A stretch of DNA of 24,612 nucleotides. Origin: Flavobacteriaceae bacterium. GTDB taxonomy: Bacteria; Bacteroidota; Bacteroidia; Flavobacteriales; Flavobacteriaceae. Numbering within the stretch: the first letter of the stretch is position 1; every line of letters starts with the position of its first letter. A model generated the notes under the pieces. That model did no database searches. It was not told the origin of the DNA and worked only from the letters and a program-made list of their open reading frames with translations. The DNA is taken from assembly GCA_018608735.1 (NCBI GenBank), contig JABAYZ010000101.1, forward strand, positions 1 to 24,612. The letters are read 5' to 3'. The translations under genes were made by a program, and so were the position numbers. Shown here in pieces: positions 14,562-22,101 of the stretch.

Positions 14562-16232
14562 ATGAAGACCGATAGAACCATAAAACACAACAGAGCTCAA
14601 AATATACTTTTGGGTGTGTTCTGTATGCTCGTTTCTTTTGTAAGTTATGGCCAAGTGTCTTCTAGTATAGACTCTACCGCTATAAAAATTGGAGCAGAGC
14701 TGTTTTATCACATACAAGTCAAAACAGACACCACTACACTTGTGGTTTTTTCTGAAGAACAAACGTTTCAACCTCTTGAAATGATCAATAGCTATGCTGT
14801 TGATACCACCAAAAAAGAAGGGTATTATCAGCTCACTAAAACCTATGGGCTTACTCAATTTGATTCGGGAGTTTATACCATTCCAAAGCAAAAAATCATC
14901 CTCGGAGATAGAATATTTTATACGGATTCCTTAGAGGTTCAAGTGAACCCTATAGTCGTAGATACAACCAAACAAAAGCTCTTTGACATCAAACCGCTTA
15001 CCGAAGTTGAAAAAAGCCCCTCCAGTTTTTGGGGATATCTTGTGGTGGTTTTGTTGGTGATCTTTCTAATTGGTGGTCTCCTGTATTGGTTTGTTTGGCG
15101 GAAAAAACCAATGACAGAAGCTGAGAAAATTGCAGCATTAAAGCCTTATGAACGCGCAAAACTAGCACTTGAAAAACTAGATGAAGAGCAGTATTTTCAA
15201 AATGAAGAAATCAAAACCTACTACTCGGAACTAACTTTAATTTTGAGACAATATCTCGATGAAAAGGTATACGAACAATCTCTTGAAAGCACCACAGACG
15301 AATTGGTGTTACGCTTAAAAACATTGAAAGATGCAAATCAAATTGCGCTAAGCCCAGAAACAATTCGAAATATTGAGACTATTTTGAAACGTGCCGATTT
15401 AGTGAAATTTGCAAAATCCAAACCTGATTTTCAGCTGGCAAAGCTCGATAAAAGTACTATTGATCTCGAAATTGACCATGTGAAAGAAGGGCTTCCTGAA
15501 CCTACAGAAGAAGAGCTATTACAGGACTTAGCCTATCGTGAAGCAATCGCACGTCAACAGAAACGCAAAAAAATAAAACAAATTATAGCAATTGTAGCGG
15601 GAGTGTTTTTAATTACGCTAACAGTACTAATCATACAAACAGGCTTTACGACTGTAAAGGACACCGTGCTTAGAAACCCTAGTAAGTTATTATTAGAAAA
15701 AACACCTTGGGTCACTAGTGAGTATGGCGCCCCAGGGGTGACGCTTTCGACCCCAGTGGTATTAGAGCGTCAAATTGTGGAGCTTCCTGAAGAAAGGAAA
15801 GGAAAGGTTCAGGTGGTCACCTTTACATATGCCGGCGCAGACACCCCAATTGATATCGTTGTAAACAGTTCAAAATATGCAACGCAAACGGGAGAAGATG
15901 ACAAAGAAAAAGACGTTCCAATTGACGTCTTAAAAATCGCTGAAGGCGTTTTGGATTCCTTTGAAGAAAACGGAACAAAAAACATCATCACACGAAACGA
16001 ACAGTTTATAACGCCTAATGGTCAGGAAGGGGTTAAAACATTTGGAACAGGGGATTTTCTTAAGGGTGATAACTTGATTAAAGGGGAATATGTCATTTTA
16101 GGGTTTTCTACACCTAATTTATTACAACAAGTTATTTTGACTTGGAAAGAGGGGGATGACTATGCCGACCAAATTGTGGAGCGTATTCTAAATTCTGTCG
16201 AACTTATTAAACTAACAGAAGACGAAAAATAA
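14562..16232 (+). CDS. Bat-operon membrane protein with two TM segments and a C-terminal periplasmic domain
   Basis: From ATG 14562 the protein has 556 residues; a GTG at 14547 would add five and overlap the DUF58 stop. Segments in order: a signal peptide ending near SYGQ (about residue 31), a periplasmic beta-rich domain to about 150, TM 157-180 (VVVLLVIFLIGGLLYW), a cytoplasmic helical stretch with KPYERAKLALEKLDE, resembling the DUF4381-type segment of Bat proteins, a basic patch (RQQKRKKIKQ), TM 341-361, and a C-terminal domain at 362-556. That last domain starts GVTLSTPV and ends ILTWKEGDDYADQIVERILN, which looks like a PsbP/DcrB-type fold. Position and topology suggest a scaffold for the MoxR/VWA complex. 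The family is not one I can name. Confidence 0.8.
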   Translation: MKTDRTIKHNRAQNILLGVFCMLVSFVSYGQVSSSIDSTAIKIGAELFYHIQVKTDTTTLVVFSEEQTFQPLEMINSYAVDTTKKEGYYQLTKTYGLTQFDSGVYTIPKQKIILGDRIFYTDSLEVQVNPIVVDTTKQKLFDIKPLTEVEKSPSSFWGYLVVVLLVIFLIGGLLYWFVWRKKPMTEAEKIAALKPYERAKLALEKLDEEQYFQNEEIKTYYSELTLILRQYLDEKVYEQSLESTTDELVLRLKTLKDANQIALSPETIRNIETILKRADLVKFAKSKPDFQLAKLDKSTIDLEIDHVKEGLPEPTEEELLQDLAYREAIARQQKRKKIKQIIAIVAGVFLITLTVLIIQTGFTTVKDTVLRNPSKLLLEKTPWVTSEYGAPGVTLSTPVVLERQIVELPEERKGKVQVVTFTYAGADTPIDIVVNSSKYATQTGEDDKEKDVPIDVLKIAEGVLDSFEENGTKNIITRNEQFITPNGQEGVKTFGTGDFLKGDNLIKGEYVILGFSTPNLLQQVILTWKEGDDYADQIVERILNSVELIKLTEDEK

Positions 16233-17230
16233 TGTTTAAAGGCATCGATTTTACTCAAAAAGAATTTTTATGGCTACTGCTATTAGTGCCGGTTTTAGTC
16301 CTTTGGTACGTGCTAAAACATAAAAAACAAACGGCACAATTAAGCATCTCTAGTGTTCAAGGTTTTCAAAAAAACAGCATTTGGGGTGCCTTGAAACATG
16401 GCTTATTTGGAGTCAGAATTACTGCAATCGTTCTTGTGGTTCTTGCGCTCGCACGCCCCCAAACTGTTGATGTATCGTCCAAAACAAAAACAACACGAGG
16501 TATTGATATTGTGATGGCTATAGATGTTTCTGCAAGTATGTTGGCAAAAGATCTAAAACCCAACCGACTTGAAGCACTGAAAAATGTTGCTAGTGATTTT
16601 ATAAAAGGGCGTCCCAATGACCGCATTGGCTTGGTTGAATATGCCGGGGAAAGCTACACAAAAACACCAATTACAAGCGATAAGAGCATTGTGCTTCAAT
16701 CTTTAAAATCAATAAAATATAACACGGTTATTGCTGGGGGAACGGCTATTGGGATGGGACTAGCAACCGCCGTCAATCGGATTAAGGATAGTAAGGCAAA
16801 AAGTAAAATTATTATTCTTTTGACCGATGGTGTAAATAATGCGGGGTTTATAGACCCTCAAACAGCTAGTGAGCTCGCCGTCGAGTATGGCATTAAAACC
16901 TACACTATCGGACTGGGTACAAATGGCATGGCGTTGTCGCCTATTGCCATACGAAATGGCGTGTTTCAATATGCAAAAACTCAAGTGGAAATTGATGAAG
17001 ACCTCTTAAAAGAAATTGCTCAGGTTACTGGTGGAAAATACTTTAGAGCTACTAATAATCGTAAATTGAAAGAGATTTACAAAGAAATAGACGCGCTCGA
17101 AAAAACTGAAGTAGAAGAATTCAAGTTTTATAATTATGAAGAAAAATTTAGACCTTTAATATGGATCGCATTAGGGTTGTTGCTGTTCGAGTTTTTAATG
17201 CGATTCACAATATTTAGAAGTTTTATTTAG
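16232..17230 (+). CDS. batA: BatA, VWA-domain membrane protein
   Basis: The protein has 332 residues. Two N-terminal TM segments (about 13-29 and 57-72, ending LALARPQ), a VWA domain from about 92 to 290 and a C-terminal TM (about 308-326) give the Aerotolerance-regulator layout. The metal (MIDAS) residues are intact: DVSAS from Asp98, the Thr in GGTAIGMG, and the Asp in LLTDGVNNAG. BatA was first described in Bacteroides fragilis as part of an operon affecting oxygen tolerance; the molecular role is still uncertain. The start codon shares one base with the previous stop (TAATG), and the next gene begins directly after its stop. Confidence 0.94.
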   Translation: MFKGIDFTQKEFLWLLLLVPVLVLWYVLKHKKQTAQLSISSVQGFQKNSIWGALKHGLFGVRITAIVLVVLALARPQTVDVSSKTKTTRGIDIVMAIDVSASMLAKDLKPNRLEALKNVASDFIKGRPNDRIGLVEYAGESYTKTPITSDKSIVLQSLKSIKYNTVIAGGTAIGMGLATAVNRIKDSKAKSKIIILLTDGVNNAGFIDPQTASELAVEYGIKTYTIGLGTNGMALSPIAIRNGVFQYAKTQVEIDEDLLKEIAQVTGGKYFRATNNRKLKEIYKEIDALEKTEVEEFKFYNYEEKFRPLIWIALGLLLFEFLMRFTIFRSFI

Positions 17231-18268
17231 ATGTATCAATTAGAAGAAAAAATATGGTTTTGGTTACTGCTCATCCTACCCGTGATGGCAATCGTGTTTT
17301 TATGGACTCTTTTCTGGAAAAAAAGCGTTCAGAAAAAATTTGGAAATACAAGGGCCGTAAAACGCCTTAGTCCAAATCAATCTGTGTTTAAATCGGTGCT
17401 TAAGTTTTGTACTTTAACTCTTGCCATAGGAAGTTTTATTGTCGCTTTGGTTAATCCAAAAATTGGCACAAAGCTTGAGACCATCAAACGCGAGGGTGTT
17501 GATATTGTTTTTGCAATTGACGTTTCTAAAAGTATGCTTGCTGAAGATGTGGCTCCTAACCGATTGGAAAAATCTAAACAGCTGGTGACTCAAATTATAA
17601 ATAATTTGACAAGTGATCGTGTCGGAATTATTGCTTATGCCGGAAAAGCATTTCCACAACTGCCGATTACAACAGATTATGGTACGGCAAAACTATTTTT
17701 ACAAAGCATGAATACCGACATGTTATCCTCACAAGGAACAGCGATTGATGAGGCAATTCAATTATCGCGAAATTATTTTGATGATGAAGAACAAACCAAT
17801 AGGGTCTTAGTTATAATTTCTGACGGTGAAGATCATAACGACCTCAGCGAAGAGGTTGCAGAAACGGCGTCTGAAGAAGGTATAAAAATCTATACCATTG
17901 GCGTGGGGAGTGAAAAAGGAGGGCCTATTCCTTTGAAAAGAAATGGTGTTGTGATGAGTTATAAAAAAGATAAAAACGGTGAAACCGTTATCACAAAACT
18001 GAATACAGAAACCCTAAAGTTAATTGCTGCAGAAGCAAAGGGCGAGTACATTGACGGCAACACAACAGCTGCAGTTGTGGAACAGCTTAGAGATATTTTA
18101 AATAAAATGGACAAAAAAGAATTTGAAGCCAAAGAATTTGCAGAATATAAAGATCAGTTTCAATGGTTTTTAGGTATTGGTTTATTCTTTTTGATTTTGG
18201 ACATTTTGTTCTTAGAACGAAAAACAGCTTGGTTGAAGCGCCTAAATTTATTTAATGAAAATTTATGA
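17231..18268 (+). CDS. batB: BatB, VWA-domain membrane protein
   Basis: This 345-residue paralogue of BatA has the same plan: two N-terminal TM segments, a VWA domain and a C-terminal TM (about 311-329). Its MIDAS is DVSKS from Asp97, with SQGTAIDEA and VIISDGEDHND as the later metal-binding loops. The gene begins with no gap after batA, and its stop overlaps the batC start by 4 nt (ATGA), so it is translationally coupled on both sides. BatA and BatB are expected to work as a pair at the inner membrane, with their VWA domains in the periplasm or cytoplasm depending on TM count; the topology has not been resolved here. Confidence 0.94.
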   Translation: MYQLEEKIWFWLLLILPVMAIVFLWTLFWKKSVQKKFGNTRAVKRLSPNQSVFKSVLKFCTLTLAIGSFIVALVNPKIGTKLETIKREGVDIVFAIDVSKSMLAEDVAPNRLEKSKQLVTQIINNLTSDRVGIIAYAGKAFPQLPITTDYGTAKLFLQSMNTDMLSSQGTAIDEAIQLSRNYFDDEEQTNRVLVIISDGEDHNDLSEEVAETASEEGIKIYTIGVGSEKGGPIPLKRNGVVMSYKKDKNGETVITKLNTETLKLIAAEAKGEYIDGNTTAAVVEQLRDILNKMDKKEFEAKEFAEYKDQFQWFLGIGLFFLILDILFLERKTAWLKRLNLFNENL

Positions 18269-19143
18269 AACGTTTAAATAACATACATAAAAAGATGAGA
18301 ATTAAAAACTATACAGCAATAGTCGCTAGTCGTTTTTACGTCAGCTTATTATTGTTTTTTATAACGATGTTCATGGGCTATGCTCAGGAAGTAGATCCTC
18401 AACTGTCTGAATCCAACGATTATGTGTTTGAAGGCAATTCGATTGTAGATACCAATTTTATTGAAGCCGAAAAAAAATACCGTTTAGCAGTCTCCACAAA
18501 AAAAAATAACGCTACTGGCTCTTTTAACTTAGGGAACGCATATTATAATTCGAAGCTGTATGATGAAGCACTTTTTCGCCATTTGGAAGCGGTGAATAAC
18601 AGCAGTTCAAAACCTGAAAAACACAAAGCATACCACAATATTGGCAATAGTTTAATGCAGAAAAAACAATGTAAAGAAGCCGTTTCGGCTTTTAAAAATG
18701 CGTTAAGAAATGACCCTTCTGATGATGAAAGCAGATACAATTTAGCACTGGCTCAAGAATGTGCTAAGGAACAAGGGGGAGGGGATGGCGAAGACGAAGA
18801 TAAGGATAAGGAAAAAGACGAGAACAAAGACGAGAAAGACGACAGCGACGAAAAGAAAGAGAAAGACGAAAAAAATAAAGAAAAGGGAGACGAAGACGAG
18901 GATAAAAATGAAGGAGACGACAAAGAAGATGAGGACGGAAAACCCAAGGACAACAAAGGGGATCAAAAAAATAAAGATCCTAAAGATGACAAGGGCCAAC
19001 CCCAACAACAGCCTGGAAAACTCTCTCCACAACAAGTAAAAAATTTACTTGAAGCAATGAATAATGAAGAGAAGAAAGTACAAGAAAAAATGAACGCCTC
19101 AAAAACCAAAGGGGCTAAAGTCAAAACAGAAAAAGACTGGTAG
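18265..19143 (+). CDS. batC: BatC, TPR protein with acidic/basic low-complexity tail
   Basis: The protein has 292 residues. The N-terminus has a signal-like hydrophobic segment (24-38, ending MGYAQE). Translation could start at ATG 18265, overlapping batB, or at ATG 18295, which gives a more compact signal peptide. TPR repeats cover about 62-165 (ATGSFNLGNAYYNSKLYDEAL, then KAYHNIGNSLMQKKQCKEAV and DDESRYNLALAQE). Residues 171-250 are almost entirely Asp, Glu and Lys, encoded by a GA-rich tract (18775-18990). A PQQQPGKLSPQQVKNLLEAM helix and a basic end follow. BatC proteins are periplasmic TPR scaffolds. The charged tract explains long but meaningless open frames on both strands here. Confidence 0.9.
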   Translation: MKRLNNIHKKMRIKNYTAIVASRFYVSLLLFFITMFMGYAQEVDPQLSESNDYVFEGNSIVDTNFIEAEKKYRLAVSTKKNNATGSFNLGNAYYNSKLYDEALFRHLEAVNNSSSKPEKHKAYHNIGNSLMQKKQCKEAVSAFKNALRNDPSDDESRYNLALAQECAKEQGGGDGEDEDKDKEKDENKDEKDDSDEKKEKDEKNKEKGDEDEDKNEGDDKEDEDGKPKDNKGDQKNKDPKDDKGQPQQQPGKLSPQQVKNLLEAMNNEEKKVQEKMNASKTKGAKVKTEKDW

Positions 19144-19146
19144 AGC

Positions 19147-20910
19147 ATGAAACTGAAAATATTTTTACTTACATTTTTTATGTCCGGAATACTATCGGCA
19201 CAGGTTACTTTTGAGGCCAAAGTGAGTAAAAAACAACTCGGTATCAATGAGCGTCTCCGTGTTGATTTTACGATGAACAAAGATGGTGATGATTTTGAAC
19301 CGCCTAGTTTCGAGAATTTTACAGTAGTAGGTGGACCGAGTCAGTCTATCAGTAATTCTTGGGTAAATGGAGTACGCTCGTTTTCAAAAAGCTACAGTTT
19401 TTTCTTAGCACCAAAAAAACGTGGTAAATTTACTATTGGTCAAGCAACAATTGAAATCGATGGCGAAACCTATAAAACCCTTCCGATAAACATAACCGTT
19501 TCTTCTGCCATAGATAAACCTAAAGACCCCAGCGACCCTAATTATATTGCTTCAGAAAATATTCATCTCGTTGCTGAAGTATCAAATTCAAACCCGTATC
19601 TAAACGAAGCAATTACGGTCGTGTATAAGCTTTATGTTGCTCATGGAACTGGGGTGCGAAACTGGCGAGAAATTGACAGTCCAAGGTATAGTGATTTTTG
19701 GAGTCAAGCGATTGATGTCAAAGGTTTTGATGCTAAAGAAGGCACTTATAAAGGGGAAGATTACCGCTATGTTATTCTTAGAAAAACTGTATTATATCCT
19801 CAAAAAACAGGGAAATTAAACATTGAACCCTTATCTCTTGACGTCACTGTTGAGGTGCCTTCTAATAGACGTGACGTGTTTGGTCGTTCCTTTATGAGCA
19901 CTGTTAACAGAAGAGTTTCAGCAGGTAATCGAACAATTAATGTAAAGCCATTACCTGAAAACGGCAAACCCGACGATTTTTCTGGAGCAGTTGGTGCCTT
20001 TGATTTTAAAATTTCTACAAATAAACAAACATTGAAGGCTACCGAAGCCCTAGAATTGGAGGTTAAAGTCTCTGGAAAAGGAAATTTAAAACTCTTTCAG
20101 CTTCCAAAATTGGTGCTTCCTAGTGCGCTAGAAGTTTATGAACCAGAACACTCGGAAAACGTCAGAGTTAGAGGTTTGGGAATGCAAGGGTCAATTAGCG
20201 ACACCTATACTGTGGTGCCAAATTATCAAGGGAGCTATCCTATACCAAACGTTTCTTTTTCCTATTTTGATACGAAAACAAAACGCTACAAGACATTAAC
20301 TTCGGAACGGCTTATAATAGATGTAAACGAAGGCCCTTTGAGCGTAAGCGGTGCAAACAACAACACAACGGGAGCGGTCAAGGCTAATGTAATCTCCAGA
20401 AACCAAAATCAATTTAGTGCTTTTAAAACAACAACCAGCTTTAAGTCAATAACCTCCAAACCATTTTTTAATTCGACTTTGTTTTGGATATTATTGTTAG
20501 CGCCCTTTTTGTTAATTCCACTCGTGGTGCTAGTGGTTAGAAAACGAATGATACGTGCCTTGGATGTGACTGGGAATAAAATTCGAAAAACAAATCGATT
20601 AGCTCGTAAATACTTAGGGGAAGCCAAAAAATCATTGGGCAAAAAAGAACAGTTCTACAATGCTCTTGAACGCGCACTTCACAATTATTTAAAATCAAAG
20701 CTACGTCTAGAAACTAGCGAATTTAATAAAGAAAAAATTGAAGAATTATTAGGAAACAAAAACGTGAGTACTGCTACGCTAGATGGGTTTATTTCGCTTT
20801 TGACCGCTTGCGAGCTAGCAAGGTACACGCCGCTTTCGGCTGTAGATATGCGAAATGATTATGACAAAGCTGCTTTTGTTATTAATGCTCTAGACAAACA
20901 ATTAAATTAA
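19147..20910 (+). CDS. batD: BatD, periplasmic multi-domain protein
   Basis: This 587-residue protein has a clear signal peptide (MKLKIFLLTFFMSGILSAQ). About 420 residues of beta-rich periplasmic domains follow, with the BatD marks APKKRGKFTIGQATIEIDG and later VSGKGNLKLFQLPKL...EVYEPE. A TM near 438-462 leads to a cytoplasmic helical tail (FYNALERALHNYLKSKL, TACELARYTPLS). The tail resembles the helical segment of the extra membrane protein encoded at 14562. The gene starts 3 bp after batC and ends 4 bp before batE. BatD is thought to assemble with the VWA proteins at the periplasmic face; there is no known catalytic site. Confidence 0.93.
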   Translation: MKLKIFLLTFFMSGILSAQVTFEAKVSKKQLGINERLRVDFTMNKDGDDFEPPSFENFTVVGGPSQSISNSWVNGVRSFSKSYSFFLAPKKRGKFTIGQATIEIDGETYKTLPINITVSSAIDKPKDPSDPNYIASENIHLVAEVSNSNPYLNEAITVVYKLYVAHGTGVRNWREIDSPRYSDFWSQAIDVKGFDAKEGTYKGEDYRYVILRKTVLYPQKTGKLNIEPLSLDVTVEVPSNRRDVFGRSFMSTVNRRVSAGNRTINVKPLPENGKPDDFSGAVGAFDFKISTNKQTLKATEALELEVKVSGKGNLKLFQLPKLVLPSALEVYEPEHSENVRVRGLGMQGSISDTYTVVPNYQGSYPIPNVSFSYFDTKTKRYKTLTSERLIIDVNEGPLSVSGANNNTTGAVKANVISRNQNQFSAFKTTTSFKSITSKPFFNSTLFWILLLAPFLLIPLVVLVVRKRMIRALDVTGNKIRKTNRLARKYLGEAKKSLGKKEQFYNALERALHNYLKSKLRLETSEFNKEKIEELLGNKNVSTATLDGFISLLTACELARYTPLSAVDMRNDYDKAAFVINALDKQLN

Positions 20911-20914
20911 TCCC

Positions 20915-21661
20915 ATGAAACTATTATTTATTTTTTGGTTGATGTGTTCCCTTGGTTTTTCACAATCAACAACCTCATTTAAGCAGGCTAACGAGCTTTA
21001 TAATACGGGGTACTATCAAGAAGCGATTGATCGTTATAACTCTATATTAGGTGCAAATCAGCATTCTGCAGAGCTCTATTTTAATCTTGCAAATTGTTAT
21101 TATAAATTAAATGAAATTGGCCCTAGTATCTTTTACTATGAAAAAGCGCTTCAGCTCAGCCCAGACGATACGGACATCCTAAACAACTTAGGGTATGCGC
21201 AAAAGATGACCATTGATACTGTACTAGAAGTCCCTGAAAATGGGATTTCTAAATTCATTAATAAGACACTTAATAGTCTCAGTGTAGATGGATGGGCAAC
21301 AAGAAGTGTAGGGCTCGTTTTTCTTTTTGTGATTTTATTTTTGGGGTATTACCTTTCACGTTCTGAATCAAAAAAACGATTGTTTTTTGTTTCGAGTAGT
21401 ATTGTTTTTATTGTATTACTTACCTCTCTTGGTTTATTATTTAAAAAAGAACGTCTTGATGCTACCACACATCCCGCAATTATTTTTGCCAAGGAATCAG
21501 AGGTGAGATCAGAGCCCAACCTTGGGTCTGAAACATCATTTACCCTGCATGAAGGTACAAAAGTGTTAATCGTTGAAACGTATAACTCCGACTGGTCAAA
21601 AATAAAACTGCGCAATGGAGAGACAGGATGGGTTTCCACAGTAGACCTTAAACCTCTTTAG
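20915..21661 (+). CDS. batE: BatE, TPR and SH3-like domain membrane protein
   Basis: The protein has 248 residues. After a signal peptide (1-17, ending LGFSQ), TPR repeats fill about 20-100 (NELYNTGYYQEAIDRYNSIL, then AELYFNLANCYYKLNEIGPS). Two TM segments lie near 129-146 and 155-173. Residues 185-248 form a bacterial SH3-like domain (IIFAKESEVRSEPNLGSE, ending NGETGWVSTVDLKPL). SH3b domains often bind cell-wall peptides. This is the last gene of the Bat operon. No convincing hairpin terminator follows within 65 bp, so some read-through into the next genes is possible. Confidence 0.92.
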   Translation: MKLLFIFWLMCSLGFSQSTTSFKQANELYNTGYYQEAIDRYNSILGANQHSAELYFNLANCYYKLNEIGPSIFYYEKALQLSPDDTDILNNLGYAQKMTIDTVLEVPENGISKFINKTLNSLSVDGWATRSVGLVFLFVILFLGYYLSRSESKKRLFFVSSSIVFIVLLTSLGLLFKKERLDATTHPAIIFAKESEVRSEPNLGSETSFTLHEGTKVLIVETYNSDWSKIKLRNGETGWVSTVDLKPL

Positions 21662-21679
21662 TTTAACAAAATAAAAGCC

Positions 21680-21707
21680 TTGTGTTATCGTTTTTATTCT
21701 ATATTTA
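21680..21707 (+). promoter_or_regulatory. Putative promoter of the small gene at 21727
   Basis: TTG (21680-21682), a 17-nt spacer and TATATTTA (21700-21707) match the Bacteroidota consensus except for the last base. The distance of 19 nt to the ATG at 21727 resembles the other promoters in this window. Confidence 0.4.
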
Positions 21708-21726
21708 CAATCAACTATTAAATATA

Positions 21727-22032
21727 ATGAGCATCACAAAATATCTTACCTTAGTATTCTCCATCTTTTTTCTATTCATTTTAATAACACCCACACTCTT
21801 GCTTTTAAATCCAGGTCAAGAGGTCTCTGTTCTTGTGATGTCATTAGATGAAGAAACTGAAAAAAAAGATGTCGAAGACATTAAGAATCTTACTGAAGTA
21901 ACTTTTAACGAAAACAATAATCACAACGCTTATTTATATGTCGCTACGAAATCGATATCGTCTAGCATTTACTCTAGAAATCTCATTAAAATTCATTTAG
22001 AAAACACATCGCCTCCTCCAGAGTTTCTATAA
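21727..22032 (+). CDS. Small membrane-anchored protein of unknown function
   Basis: From ATG 21727 the protein has 101 residues; the frame extends to 21682, but that would overlap the putative promoter. One hydrophobic segment (about 5-28, YLTLVFSIFFLFILITPTLLLL) is followed by a soluble domain with an acidic helix (SLDEETEKKDVEDIKNL) and ends SPPPEFL. I do not recognise the family. The N-terminal segment may be a signal anchor, placing the domain in the periplasm. It sits between batE and the SulP gene on the same strand, 69 bp before SulP, so a link to anion transport is possible but unproven. Confidence 0.65.
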   Translation: MSITKYLTLVFSIFFLFILITPTLLLLNPGQEVSVLVMSLDEETEKKDVEDIKNLTEVTFNENNNHNAYLYVATKSISSSIYSRNLIKIHLENTSPPPEFL

Positions 22033-22054
22033 ACAACATTCTTTTCATTACACG

Positions 22055-22071
22055 CAAAGAGCTTCTCTTTG
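22055..22071 (+). promoter_or_regulatory. Hairpin in front of the SulP gene
   Basis: CAAAGAG (22055-22061) and CTCTTTG (22065-22071) pair around a CTT loop, 30 bp before the SulP start and 22 bp after the small gene's stop. There is no T-run, so it is a poor terminator. It could be an operator or an mRNA hairpin. Confidence 0.35.
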
Positions 22072-22101
22072 TAAACTTTAATCTTATACTATTACATTAC
22101 T

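Noticed and set aside
18742..19280. Several long open frames on both strands over the batC/batD junction.
   Set aside because: They are shadows of the GA-rich charged tract of batC; their products are runs of Ser/Phe/Leu or Lys/Thr/Arg without any domain.
21682..21726. Upstream ATG extending the small protein by 15 residues.
   Set aside because: It would put the start inside the putative promoter; ATG 21727 leads directly into the hydrophobic anchor.
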